Assembly: GCF_018406605.1 (NCBI RefSeq)
Contig: NZ_AP024545.1
Coordinates: 1,302,001 to 1,366,000 of the forward strand
Source: Noviluteimonas caseinilytica
GTDB lineage: Bacteria > Pseudomonadota > Gammaproteobacteria > Xanthomonadales > Xanthomonadaceae
Direction: 5' to 3'
DNA length: 64,000 nt
Below, one piece after another: positions 54,608 to 64,000 of the stretch. The notes under the pieces were generated by a model, which saw only the letters and a program-made list of their open reading frames with translations, was not told the DNA's origin and searched no databases. How positions within the stretch are numbered: the stretch's first letter is position 1; each line of letters starts with the position of its first letter. The position numbers and the translations under genes were made by a program.

Positions 54608-55664
54608 TGCCCTCGCGTGGTTCGGCCTGGGCTCCGGCGCAAGCGTCCGCGACCTGAAACGCGCGTACGCACAGCGGTTGAAGGCTGCGCGGCCCGACGA
54701 GGACCCGGCAGGGTTCCAGCAGTTGCGCGCAATGTACGAAGCCGCGTGCTGGATGATCGACGACGACGCGGACGTTGCGGTGATGCCGGCGAACCAGGCC
54801 ATCCACGCGCCGATCGGGGCCGTCGTATCGCCGGAACCGGACGCATCCGCGCAGTCGATCGACACGCTCCATCCCGCGCTGCTGGCGTTCGGCCGCGCGG
54901 ACGATGCGGCGGGATTGCGAACGTGGCTGCTCGCGCAGGACGTGCTGTGGTCGCTCAAGCACAAGGGCGAGGCGGCAAGCGACATCGCCACGATGCTGTG
55001 GGAGGAACTGCCGCCATTCGGCGAGCACGCGTTCGATGTGCTCGCCGGCTTCTTCGACGAGTGGCAGATCGATCGCGGTCGCGATCCGGTCCAGGTGGCA
55101 CTGCTGCGCGAAACGCTGATCGTGCGCTGGTACCTGCTGCCGGAGCATGCGAGCGACCTGGCGCGCGCGATGATCGACAGGCACCTCGCCGCGACGCCAC
55201 GCGCCGCGAACGCATGGGTCCGCCAGCTGAAGCGGCCGTTCGCGCGTTGGCAGGTACTGCTGTTCTCGCTGATCCCCGGTGTTCCCACGCGCCTGCACGC
55301 GCTGCTCCAATGGCTCGGTGTTTCGCGGATCGCGCTGCCGCCGGAGATCGACCCGCGCCAGGTCACTTTCTGGAACGCCGCCGGGAATCGCACCGTACTG
55401 TCGGAACCTCGCACGCTGGTCGGGTTGTCGCGCGCGGCGGCCTACGCCTTTGCCACCACCCTGCCGTTCGCGCACACGATGGCCAACGCCATCGCGTTCG
55501 CCATGAATACGGCGGGCATCGCCTTTGCCTATGCACTCGGATGGTTCGCAGTGGCGATGACTTCGGAGTCGCGCAGGGGCCCGGCCGCGCCGCTCGTCCT
55601 GCCAGGCCTGATGTTCGGCCTGCTCTGCGCTGCCTCGATGATGAAGGGCTGTCTCGCCGGCTGA
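54600..55664 (+). CDS. Second J-domain-like membrane protein of the hscC operon
   Basis: A 354-residue paralogue, with J-like N-terminus (LGSGASVRDLKRAYAQRLKAARPDEDPAGFQQLRAMYEAA; RPD again replaces HPD) and a C-terminal part with about two to three hydrophobic segments (AYAFATTLPFAHTMANAIAFAMNTAGIAFAYALGWFAVAM). It overlaps the previous gene by 8 nt. Probably a second HscC co-chaperone with different partners. Begins at ATG 54600. Confidence 0.82.
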   Translation: MLDALAWFGLGSGASVRDLKRAYAQRLKAARPDEDPAGFQQLRAMYEAACWMIDDDADVAVMPANQAIHAPIGAVVSPEPDASAQSIDTLHPALLAFGRADDAAGLRTWLLAQDVLWSLKHKGEAASDIATMLWEELPPFGEHAFDVLAGFFDEWQIDRGRDPVQVALLRETLIVRWYLLPEHASDLARAMIDRHLAATPRAANAWVRQLKRPFARWQVLLFSLIPGVPTRLHALLQWLGVSRIALPPEIDPRQVTFWNAAGNRTVLSEPRTLVGLSRAAAYAFATTLPFAHTMANAIAFAMNTAGIAFAYALGWFAVAMTSESRRGPAAPLVLPGLMFGLLCAASMMKGCLAG

Positions 55665-55712
55665 CGGGCCACGCTAGACTGCGCGCCTGTCGTCCATCCG
55701 CGGGAATCCCCA

Positions 55713-57005
55713 GTGACTTCCGACGCCCCCACCGGCGCCCATCCCGGCGCGCGCAAGGCCGCGACCGTCTTCATCTTCGTCACCGTCCTGATCGACATCA
55801 TGGCGTTCGGCCTGATCATTCCCGTGCTGCCGCACCTGGTGCAGGAGATGGCCGGCGGCGACATGGTGACGGCGGCGAAATGGGTCGGCATCTTCGGCGT
55901 GCTGTTCGCCGCCATCCAGTTCGTCAGCTCGCCGGTGCAGGGCGCGATGTCCGATCGCTTCGGGCGCCGGCCGGTGATCCTGTTGTCGTGCCTGGGCCTG
56001 GGCGTGGACTTCATCTTCATGGCCCTGGCGCAAACGCTGCCCTGGCTGCTGGTGGGGCGCGTGATTTCCGCGATCTTCGCGGCCAGCTTCACCACGGCCA
56101 ACGCCTACATCGCGGACGTCACCGAGCCGTCGAAGCGCGCGCAGGCGTTCGGCATGCTCGGCGCCGCATTCGGCCTGGGCTTCATCGTCGGCCCGATCAT
56201 CGGCGGCACGCTCAGTGGCATCGACATCCGCCTGCCGTTCTGGGCCGCGGCGGGACTGGCGCTGGTCAACTTCTGCTATGGCCTGTTCGTGCTGCCCGAG
56301 TCGCTGCCCAAGGCGCGACGTTCCGCGCGCATCGACTGGGCGCACGCCCATCCGTTCGGTTCGATGAAGCTGCTGGCGCGCTATCCGGCGATCTGGGGCA
56401 TGGTCGCGGTGGTGTTCCTGCTCAACCTCGCGCACTACGTGTATCCGAGCGTCTTCGTGCTGTTCGCCGATGCCGCGTACGGCTGGGGCCCCCGCACGGT
56501 GGGTTACGTGCTCGGCGTCGTCGGCGTCCTCAGCGTGATCGTCAACGCCGTGCTGGTGAAGCGCGTCGTCGCGAAGTTCGGCGAACGCCGCGCGTTGCTG
56601 ATCGGGCTGTCGTGCGGCGTGGTCGGCTTCGCGATCTACGGACTGGCGCCCACGGGCGCGGTGTTCCTGATGGGCATGCCGATCATGGCGTTGTGGGCGC
56701 TGGCGATGCCGGCGACGCAATCGATGGTGACGCGCCTGGTGGGGCCCGAAGTCCAGGGGCGCGTGCAGGGTGCGTTGACGAGCCTGGCGAGCCTGGCGGG
56801 CATCATCGCGCCGGCGATCTACACCTCGGTGTTCGCGCTCTTCATCGGCCCGCATGCGCCGGCGAAGTTGCCGGGTGCGCCGTTCCTGCTGGCCTGCGCG
56901 TTGCTGGCCAGCGCGGGCCTGGTGGCGTGGCGCTTCATCCGCACGCACGCCGAACTGCAAGTGGACGGTCCGCTGCCCGCGCCCGCGAATCCAGGCGAAG
57001 GCTGA
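55713..57005 (+). CDS. MFS transporter, TetA-like drug efflux family
   Basis: A 430-residue membrane protein with about 12 helices and the major facilitator signature SPVQGAMSDRFGRRPVIL between helices 2 and 3; FGLIIPVLPHLV and AAFGLGFIVGPIIGGTL (motif C, antiporter) are typical of tetracycline/H+ antiporters (TCR/Tet family). It starts at GTG 55713. Drug specificity unknown. Convergent with the thiolase gene, 7 nt apart. Confidence 0.9.
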   Translation: MTSDAPTGAHPGARKAATVFIFVTVLIDIMAFGLIIPVLPHLVQEMAGGDMVTAAKWVGIFGVLFAAIQFVSSPVQGAMSDRFGRRPVILLSCLGLGVDFIFMALAQTLPWLLVGRVISAIFAASFTTANAYIADVTEPSKRAQAFGMLGAAFGLGFIVGPIIGGTLSGIDIRLPFWAAAGLALVNFCYGLFVLPESLPKARRSARIDWAHAHPFGSMKLLARYPAIWGMVAVVFLLNLAHYVYPSVFVLFADAAYGWGPRTVGYVLGVVGVLSVIVNAVLVKRVVAKFGERRALLIGLSCGVVGFAIYGLAPTGAVFLMGMPIMALWALAMPATQSMVTRLVGPEVQGRVQGALTSLASLAGIIAPAIYTSVFALFIGPHAPAKLPGAPFLLACALLASAGLVAWRFIRTHAELQVDGPLPAPANPGEG

Positions 57006-57012
57006 TCGCGCG

Positions 57013-58290
57013 TCAGCGTTCGAGGATGGCGACGACGCCCATGCCGCCGGCGGTGCAGATGGAGATCAGGCACCGTCCGCCGCCGCGCTGTTTCAGTTCC
57101 TTCGCGGCGGTGGCGACGATGCGCGCACCGGTGGCCGCGAACGGATGACCCGCCGCAAGCGATGAGCCGTTGGGATTGATCTTCGCCGGATCGATGCGCC
57201 CCATCGGCGCGTCGAGGCCGAGGCGCGAGCGGCAGTATTCCTCGCTCTCCCATGCGCGCAGCGTGCACAGCACTTGCGCTGCGAAGGCTTCGTGGATCTC
57301 GTAGATGTCGAAGTCCTGCAGCGTCAGGTTATTGCGGCGGAGCATGTCCGCCACCGCGATCGTCGGCGCCATCAGCAGGCCTTCGCCATGCACGAAGTCC
57401 ACCGCGGCGACCTGTGCATCGCGCAGGTGGCACAGCACTTCGAGGTCGTGCGCCAACGCCCATTCGTCCGTCGCGACGAGGCACGCGGCCGCGCCATCGG
57501 TGAGCGGCGTGGAATTGCCCGCGGTGAGCGTGCCGCGCCCGCTGGTGCGATCGAACGCGGGCTTGAGCGTGGCGAGCTTCTCGATCGAGGTATCGGGCCG
57601 CAGGATGTTGTCGCGCGACACGCCGCGGAAGCTCACGACCAGGTCGTCGAAGAACCCGCGGTCGTACGCGGCAGCCAGCTTGTGGTGCGAGGCGGCGGCG
57701 AGTTCGTCCTGCGAATCGCGCGAGATGTTCCACTGCTTGGCCATGTCCTCGCAGTGGTCGCCCATCGACTTGCCGGTGCGCGGCTCGGCCACGCCCGGGA
57801 AGTCCGGCTTGAGTTCGCGCGGATGGAAGCCCTTGAACGCGGCGAGCTTGTCCTTGGTGGTCTTGGCCATGGCCGCGGCGAGCAGGCGGCGGCGGAATTC
57901 CTGGCCGTAGACGATCGGCACGTCGGACGTGGTGTCCGCACCGCCGCCGACGCCGACTTCGATCTGGCCCGTCGCGATCTTGCCCGCGATGTGCACGATC
58001 GCGTCGAGCGAGGTGCCGCACGCGCGCTGCAGGGTGATGCCGGGCGTGAGCGGCGACAGGCCGGACGACAGCGTGGCTTCACGCCCGAGGTTCCAGTCGC
58101 TGGAGTGCTTGATGACGGCGCCGAGCGCCACTTCGCCGAGCTGCTGGCCGTGCAGGCCGAACTTTTCGACCAGCGCACCGAGCGTCCGCACCGACATGCC
58201 CAGGTTGCCCACGTCCGCATAAGCGGTGTTCTGCTTGCAGAAGGGAATGCGGACGCCGCCGAGAATGGCGACGGGACGGCCGTGCAGCAT
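57013..58290 (-). CDS. fadI: Acetyl-CoA C-acyltransferase (thiolase, FadI-like)
   Basis: A 425-residue thiolase of fatty-acid beta-oxidation. The acylated cysteine is in LQRACGTSLDAIVH (Cys 91), the HEAF histidine in YEIHEAFAAQVLC, GGHPxGATG-type loop as AGHPFAATGARI, and the second cysteine in ISICTAGGMGVV. Length and insert pattern match FadI. Symbol given tentatively because fadJ is not adjacent. It is divergent from the 58394 gene; the start gives MLHGRPVAILGGVRIPF. Confidence 0.9.
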   Translation of the reverse strand: MLHGRPVAILGGVRIPFCKQNTAYADVGNLGMSVRTLGALVEKFGLHGQQLGEVALGAVIKHSSDWNLGREATLSSGLSPLTPGITLQRACGTSLDAIVHIAGKIATGQIEVGVGGGADTTSDVPIVYGQEFRRRLLAAAMAKTTKDKLAAFKGFHPRELKPDFPGVAEPRTGKSMGDHCEDMAKQWNISRDSQDELAAASHHKLAAAYDRGFFDDLVVSFRGVSRDNILRPDTSIEKLATLKPAFDRTSGRGTLTAGNSTPLTDGAAACLVATDEWALAHDLEVLCHLRDAQVAAVDFVHGEGLLMAPTIAVADMLRRNNLTLQDFDIYEIHEAFAAQVLCTLRAWESEEYCRSRLGLDAPMGRIDPAKINPNGSSLAAGHPFAATGARIVATAAKELKQRGGGRCLISICTAGGMGVVAILER

Positions 58291-58393
58291 CGAGGCACCT
58301 CGTGGATCACGGCCCGCGCGTCGCGCGCGGGCATAATGCGCCGCAGTGTAAACCCGCCCCTGTGCGGGGCCAATCCACGAGCCCGGACGACAG

Positions 58394-59284
58394 ATGAACG
58401 ACACGACGCCGGACCTGCAATTGCTCGGCGCCCTCGCCCTCGAGCTCAAACCGGGCTCGCAAGCCGCGCTGCATGCGCTCGACCAGGGCGCCGCGGGCAC
58501 GCTGGCGCAGCACATTGCACGGGATTTGTCGGGGTTTTCCCCCGAAGCCAGCGAATTGCAACTGGTCACCGTGGGTGCGCATTACGACGTGGTCGAACTG
58601 CTGCGGCCGGGTTGGCCGCTGCATCGCGAACTCGACCAGCTCGCCGCGCGGGCCCCGGGCGACGCGCGCGGGCGCGTGATCGCCTTCGGCGCGCATGCGG
58701 CGCAGTTGCCGGGCGCATTGTCGCCGCAACCCGAACACGCGGGCGGGCCGCTGCGCCTGGTGCCCTTCGTGCTCGGCGGTGACGCCGACATCGCCGCGCG
58801 CATCGGCGATCGCTTCGAACGCGAGTTGATGGAGCGCGGGATGGCGGGCGCTGCGACGGCGTTGTTCGCGCAGGAAACCTTCGGCCTGCAGGTGGAGCAC
58901 GCGCGCTATCTCACGCTGCACGACCTCGCCGCGATGATGGCGCTGCAGTACGAACACGCCGGCCTCGCGCCGTTGTGGCCCGTGCTGGAAGCCGCGCTGC
59001 TCGCCCCCGATGCGGAAGAATGGCTCGAGGCCGGGTCGGAACCCGTCGTGCATTACGCCGATCGCGAAGCGCGCATCGCGTTGTTCACGCCCGAAGCGTG
59101 GCGCACGCGCTACATGCCGGACGCCGCGCACGCATCGGAAGGCGACTGCGATCGGCTCGAACGCGCGTTCGAACATTTCCAGGCACGCCAGCGCCAGTTC
59201 GCCGCGGTGTTGCAGGCGCACGGCATCCCGGTGAACTTCGTGCATTGCGATGCCGGCGTGGATTCGCACGCCGAGCTCGCCTAA
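58394..59284 (+). CDS. Protein of unknown function
   Basis: A 296-residue soluble protein, mildly acidic, helical with an Arg/His rich middle. Recognisable stretches include GRVIAFGAHAAQLPGALSPQPEH, QETFGLQVEHARYLTLHDLAAMMALQYEHAGLAPLWPVLEAALLAP and LQAHGIPVNFVHCDAGVDSHAELA (in parts). I do not recognise a family. No signal or membrane helix. Its end overlaps the acetyltransferase gene by 4 nt on opposite strands. Confidence 0.72.
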   Translation: MNDTTPDLQLLGALALELKPGSQAALHALDQGAAGTLAQHIARDLSGFSPEASELQLVTVGAHYDVVELLRPGWPLHRELDQLAARAPGDARGRVIAFGAHAAQLPGALSPQPEHAGGPLRLVPFVLGGDADIAARIGDRFERELMERGMAGAATALFAQETFGLQVEHARYLTLHDLAAMMALQYEHAGLAPLWPVLEAALLAPDAEEWLEAGSEPVVHYADREARIALFTPEAWRTRYMPDAAHASEGDCDRLERAFEHFQARQRQFAAVLQAHGIPVNFVHCDAGVDSHAELA

Positions 59285-59769
59285 GTCTTCGCGAAGAAGA
59301 TCCGGTACCCCTCGTCCTGCATGCCCAGCGCTTCGTAGGTGCGCTGCGCGTTGGCGTTCTCGCGTTCGACGTACAGGCGCAAGCCGACCACGCCCGGCGT
59401 GTCCTTCGCCAACGTCTCCACGTGTTTGTACAGCGCGGCGAACACGCCCTTGCGCCGGTGTTCGCGTGGCACGTACACGCTCTGGATCCACCACCAGTCG
59501 CCGTTGCGCCAGTCGCTCCATTCGGTGGTGAGCATCAGCGTGCCGACCGGGATGCTGAGCACTTCCGAGCCTGCGACCGACGCGTTCTGCATCGCGATGA
59601 AGTAACGCGCCTTCGCCGGTTCGGCGATGCCCGTCGCGACGCCCGCGCGCACCGTGTCGTGGTCGAGTTGCTTGTGTTCGGTTTCCAGCGCCATCGCGGC
59701 CGCCCATTCGGCGAGCAACGGGGCGTCGGCCGCGTGCGCGGTCCGCACGCGGTAGACCGCGGCGGTCAT
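59281..59769 (-). CDS. GNAT-family N-acetyltransferase
   Basis: A 162-residue GNAT domain: WWIQSVYVPREHRRKGVFAALYKHVETLAK is the acetyl-CoA binding motif (QSVYVPxxHRRKGVF), followed by GLRLYVERENANAQRTYEALGM. The substrate is unknown. It overlaps sodC by 4 nt (ATG 59769), so it is the last gene of the ntrB-ntrC-sodC run. Confidence 0.88.
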   Translation of the reverse strand: MTAAVYRVRTAHAADAPLLAEWAAAMALETEHKQLDHDTVRAGVATGIAEPAKARYFIAMQNASVAGSEVLSIPVGTLMLTTEWSDWRNGDWWWIQSVYVPREHRRKGVFAALYKHVETLAKDTPGVVGLRLYVERENANAQRTYEALGMQDEGYRIFFAKT

Positions 59770-60320
59770 CCCTTCACCTGGATCACGCCGCACGCCACGC
59801 GCGCACCGCTGTTGCCGGAGGGCTGCGTCATGTAGTCATCCGCGGCTGCGTGCACGACGAGCGCGCGGTTGGCGATGTCGTTCGCCGCACCGCCGCCCAG
59901 CGTCACGTTGGACAGGTGGATGTCGAGCTGCACCTGGCCATTGCCGTCGGCGGTGACGTTGTCCATGTCGCCCGCGTGGTGCGTGGCCGTGCCGGCGCGG
60001 CCGTGCGCACTGGCCGTCGGATTGAAATGCCCGCCCGCGCTGCTCGCATCGGCGGCGCTGCAATCGCCTTTGTCGTGCACGTGCAGGCCATGCACGCTGC
60101 CGGGCTGGAAGCCGCCGATCGTGCCGGTGAGATGCACGCCGTCGCGCATCGGCGCCAGCATCACGCGGCCACTGACGAGGCTGCCCGAGGCGGGCGCAAG
60201 GTTGACCAGCGCGGATTTCGCCGTGCTCTGCGGTGCGGGCGCCGCGGGCGGTGCCGGCGGTTTGGTCGCGCACGCGGTGACGCCGAGGGCGACGAACAGG
60301 GTGAGCGATGCATGGCGCAT
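59766..60320 (-). CDS. sodC: Cu/Zn superoxide dismutase, lipoprotein
   Basis: A 184-residue enzyme that dismutates superoxide in the envelope. N-terminal lipoprotein signal ends VTAC (Cys 17), then a Pro/Ala linker. Metal site: HGLHVHDKGDCS (two His), SAGGHFNP, HHAGDMDN, LVVHAAADDY and SGNSGARVACGV with the disulfide cysteine. Family lengths agree. Follows ntrC by 22 nt in the same direction. Confidence 0.93.
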   Translation of the reverse strand: MRHASLTLFVALGVTACATKPPAPPAAPAPQSTAKSALVNLAPASGSLVSGRVMLAPMRDGVHLTGTIGGFQPGSVHGLHVHDKGDCSAADASSAGGHFNPTASAHGRAGTATHHAGDMDNVTADGNGQVQLDIHLSNVTLGGGAANDIANRALVVHAAADDYMTQPSGNSGARVACGVIQVKG

Positions 60321-60342
60321 GGCAATTCCTCCGTGAAAGGGA

Positions 60343-61741
<1,399 letters not shown>

Positions 61742-61752
<11 letters not shown>

Positions 61753-62788
61753 CGGTACCCTCCTCCGCTGCCGTCCACGACGGCAGCAACAACGTGAACA
61801 CCGTGTGGCCCGGGCGCGAGCGATAGGCGAGCGAGCCGCGATGCTCGCGCGCGACCTGTTGCGCGAGCGCCAGCCCAAGGCCGCTGCCCGCGGCATGGCC
61901 GCTCACCAAGGGCAGGAAGATGCGTTCGGCCAGTTCTTCCGGCACGCCGCGTCCGTCGTCGACGATCTCGACGCGGATGGCGAGCGGATGCAGCGTGTCG
62001 CCGATGCGCACCTGGTGTTCGGCGCGCGTGCGCAGCGTGATGTTGGCGGCGCCGGCTTCGATCGCGTTGCGCACGAGGTTCCAGGTGCTTTGCGTGAGGC
62101 GATCGGGATCGCCGAGCACGTCGGGCAACGATGGGTCGTAATCGCGCACGAGGCGCACCGCCCAGCCTGCGTCGGTTTCCGCAAGGCGCAATACGCGTTC
62201 GAGTACGACGTGGATGTTGAGCGGTTCGAACGGGCGTGGCGGCGCGGGCGACAGCAAACGATCGAGCAGCGCGGTGAGGCGATCGACTTCGGATTCGACG
62301 AGCGCGGTGAGTTCGCGGCCGGTGGCATCGTCGGCGACGCGGCGCGCGAGCAATTGCGCGGCGCCTTTCAGGCCCGCGAGCGGATTGCGCAGTTCATGCG
62401 CGAGGCCTTTCAGCGCCGCGGACAACGCACTCGGCAACAACTGCGCGGGATCCTCGCCGGGAAATTCGTCGACCGGATGCGCTTCCACCCACCAGCCGCC
62501 CGCATCGCGCGCGGACAACGCGACGTCGGCGAAGCGCGGCGCATCGCTGCCGGGGAAGGCGAGGGGAATGCGGCGCAGGCGCGCGCCTTCGAGCGCGGGA
62601 TCGGACAGGGCGCGCGCGAACGCATCGCCTTCGAACTCGAGCGCCGCCAGCGGCACGCCCATCAACCGCTTCGCGCTGACACCCAGCCATCGCGCACACG
62701 CCGCGTTCGCCCCTTCCACGCGGCCATCGGCGCCCGTCCAGGCGATGGGCGTGGTGAGCAGGTCGAAGGCGAGGGCGCGGTCGGACAT
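61742..62788 (-). CDS. ntrB: NtrB nitrogen-regulation sensor kinase/phosphatase
   Basis: A 348-residue soluble histidine kinase with an N-terminal PAS-like domain (about 8-110) and the H-box LKGLAHELRNPLAGLKGAAQLL (His 131). N-box LVRNAIEAGA, G1 DDGRGVPEE and G2 GSGLGLALAQQVAREH are present. It has no membrane helix, as expected for NtrB, whose activity responds to PII. No glnA or glnK is in the window. Divergent from the GNAT gene at 62837. Confidence 0.94.
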
Positions 62789-62836
62789 TGCACCAATGTA
62801 GTGCGAGCGGGGCCGGAGCGCACGTAAGATCGGGCG

Positions 62837-63295
62837 ATGAACACCATCGTGATCCGCGACCTCGCCCCCGCCGACCGCCTGCAATGGGAGGGCCTGTGGG
62901 CCGGCTACAACGCCTTCTATGGCCGGCAGGGCGACACCGCCGTCCCGGCGGAGGTCATCGAAACGACCTGGACCCGGTTCTTCGATCCGGCCGAACCCAT
63001 GCACGCCCTGGTCGCCGACCGGGCGGGCACCTTGCTGGGGCTCACGCACTACCTCTTCCACCGCAGCACCATCCAGCTGCAGCCCACCTGCTACCTGCAG
63101 GACCTCTTCACCGCAGAGGCGGCGCGCGGCACCGGCATCGGGCGCGCCCTGATCGAAGCGGTCTACGCCCGCGCCCGTGCAGCGGGTTCCCCCCGCGTCT
63201 ACTGGCAAACGCACGAAACCAACACGACGGCGATGCGACTCTACGACCAGGTGGCCGAGCGTTCGTGCTTCCTCGTCTATCGCAAGATCTTCTGA
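62837..63295 (+). CDS. GNAT-family N-acetyltransferase
   Basis: A 152-residue GNAT: CYLQDLFTAEAARGTGIGRALIEAVYARARA is the acetyl-CoA loop (RGTGIGR), then VYWQTHETNTTAMRLYDQVAERSCFLVYRKIF. The substrate is unknown. Head of a short plus-strand unit with the 86-residue gene 17 nt later. Confidence 0.9.
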   Translation: MNTIVIRDLAPADRLQWEGLWAGYNAFYGRQGDTAVPAEVIETTWTRFFDPAEPMHALVADRAGTLLGLTHYLFHRSTIQLQPTCYLQDLFTAEAARGTGIGRALIEAVYARARAAGSPRVYWQTHETNTTAMRLYDQVAERSCFLVYRKIF

Positions 63296-63312
63296 GCCGC
63301 AGGGAGCGAGAC

Positions 63313-63573
63313 ATGGCCGAAAGCCGCGATTACCTCGAGATGGCCTTCCACTCGATCACCTGTTTCAGCGACGACGGCAAGCTGGACCTGGGCGAACTCA
63401 ATCGCATCGTCGCGATCGCCGAAGCCGACGGCGTGGTGGACGACAACGAGAAGCGCGTGCTGAAGGGCATCCTCGGCCGCGTGCGCCCGCAGGAAGTGGA
63501 CGGGGCGCTGCAGGCGCGGATCACGGAGTTGTCGAAGACGCTCGGCGTGGACCTGGCGTTGAAGCAGGACTGA
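63313..63573 (+). CDS. Small TerB-like helical protein
   Basis: An 86-residue acidic helical protein: SFDDGKLDLGELNRIVAIAEADGVVDDNEKRVLKGIL-like stretches (SDDGKLDLGEL, ADGVVDDNEKRVLKGIL) resemble the TerB/DjlA N-terminal metal-binding fold, where DG-V-D-E motifs sit on helices. AGGGAGCGAG lies upstream of the ATG. Role unknown. Confidence 0.72.
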   Translation: MAESRDYLEMAFHSITCFSDDGKLDLGELNRIVAIAEADGVVDDNEKRVLKGILGRVRPQEVDGALQARITELSKTLGVDLALKQD

Positions 63574-63593
63574 CGCGCGTCAGCGCGTGTTGG

Positions 63594-64000
63594 TCAAGGC
63601 AGGCGCCAGTCGATCGGCGCTTGCCCGTGCCGCACCAGGTATTCGTTCGTCTTCGAGAAGTGCCCGCATCCGATGAACCCGCGGTGCGCACTCAGCGGCG
63701 AAGGATGCGGCGCCTTCAGCACGCGATGGCGGCCGGTGTCGATCACCTTGCCCTTCGCCTGCGCATAGGCGCCCCACAGCAGGAACACGAGATGCTCGCG
63801 TTCGTTGGCGAGCACTTCCACGATGCGGTCGGTGAAGCATTCCCAGCCTTTCCCCGCGTGCGCGCCGGCCTTGCCTTCTTCGACGGTAAGCACGGCGTTG
63901 AGCAGCAGCACGCCTTGTTCGGCCCAGTGCGTGAGGCAGCCGTGCGCAGGCCGCGGGATGCCGAGGTCGCGCTGCAATTCCTTGAACACGTTGTCGAGCG
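63594..64000 (-). CDS. ung: Uracil-DNA glycosylase, family 1 (5' part cut by window edge)
   Basis: The last 135 or so residues of Ung, which excises uracil from DNA. Visible are WAEQGVLLLNAVLTVEEGKAGAHAGKGWECFTD, LVFLLWGAYAQAKG and the HPSPLSAHRGFIGCGHF loop containing the catalytic His. The GQDPYH part with the catalytic Asp lies beyond the window; the frame is still open at 64000. Confidence 0.95.
   Translation of the reverse strand, partial: LDNVFKELQRDLGIPRPAHGCLTHWAEQGVLLLNAVLTVEEGKAGAHAGKGWECFTDRIVEVLANEREHLVFLLWGAYAQAKGKVIDTGRHRVLKAPHPSPLSAHRGFIGCGHFSKTNEYLVRHGQAPIDWRLP

Overview
The window is chromosomal DNA from a very GC-rich gammaproteobacterium, most likely a Lysobacter-like member of the Lysobacteraceae (Xanthomonadaceae). 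This rests on gene content and arrangement: a monomeric NADP isocitrate dehydrogenase, a bioB-bioF-transporter-bioH-bioC run, mlaFEDCB followed by mlaA, recC-recB-recD, and many lipoprotein and J-domain genes with strong G/C third positions. No species is claimed. Coding density is very high, genes often overlap by 4 nt (ATGA), no intergenic gap exceeds about 200 nt, and I saw no insertion sequence, prophage or CRISPR array.

Layout. 1-10 kb holds a partial rRNA pseudouridine synthase (rluE), a lipoprotein-like methyltransferase, a LysR regulator divergent from a small unknown gene, icd, a small lipoprotein, a LysM protein, queF, an amino-acid permease, zapE and a hydrolase. 10-20 kb holds a membrane-anchored cytochrome c, tRNA-Arg(CCG), ubiA, comF, the biotin operon, a lipoprotein, a NIPSNAP protein and a WYL regulator. 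20-23 kb holds phhA, a DUF2238 membrane protein and a soluble unknown protein. 23.1-28.8 kb is an accessory four-gene operon: two exported YD-repeat (RHS) proteins, the second ending in a zincin-like domain, then two small lipoproteins. 28.8-36.2 kb holds a rhomboid protease, an rRNA methyltransferase, rmuC and the complete Mla phospholipid-transport set. 36.4-45.1 kb holds recC, recB and recD. 45.2-48 kb holds two glycine-zipper paralogues, folE and a flavoprotein. 48-55.7 kb holds a second unusual cluster: a TIR-transmembrane-TPR protein followed by three small paralogues, divergent from an HscC-type Hsp70 and two membrane J-like proteins. 55.7-64 kb holds an MFS exporter, a thiolase, an unknown gene, two acetyltransferases, sodC, ntrBC, a TerB-like protein and a partial ung.

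How genes work together. BioC and BioH make the pimeloyl precursor that BioF and then BioB use; an EamA-type transporter is embedded in that operon. MlaFEDB with periplasmic MlaC and outer-membrane MlaA form the retrograde phospholipid pathway. RecBCD form exonuclease V. NtrB/NtrC form a nitrogen-type two-component system. The RHS operon looks like a split YD-repeat shell with a C-terminal metalloprotease candidate toxin and two exported candidate immunity lipoproteins. This and the TIR-TPR/three-paralogue operon are the best candidates for undescribed biology.
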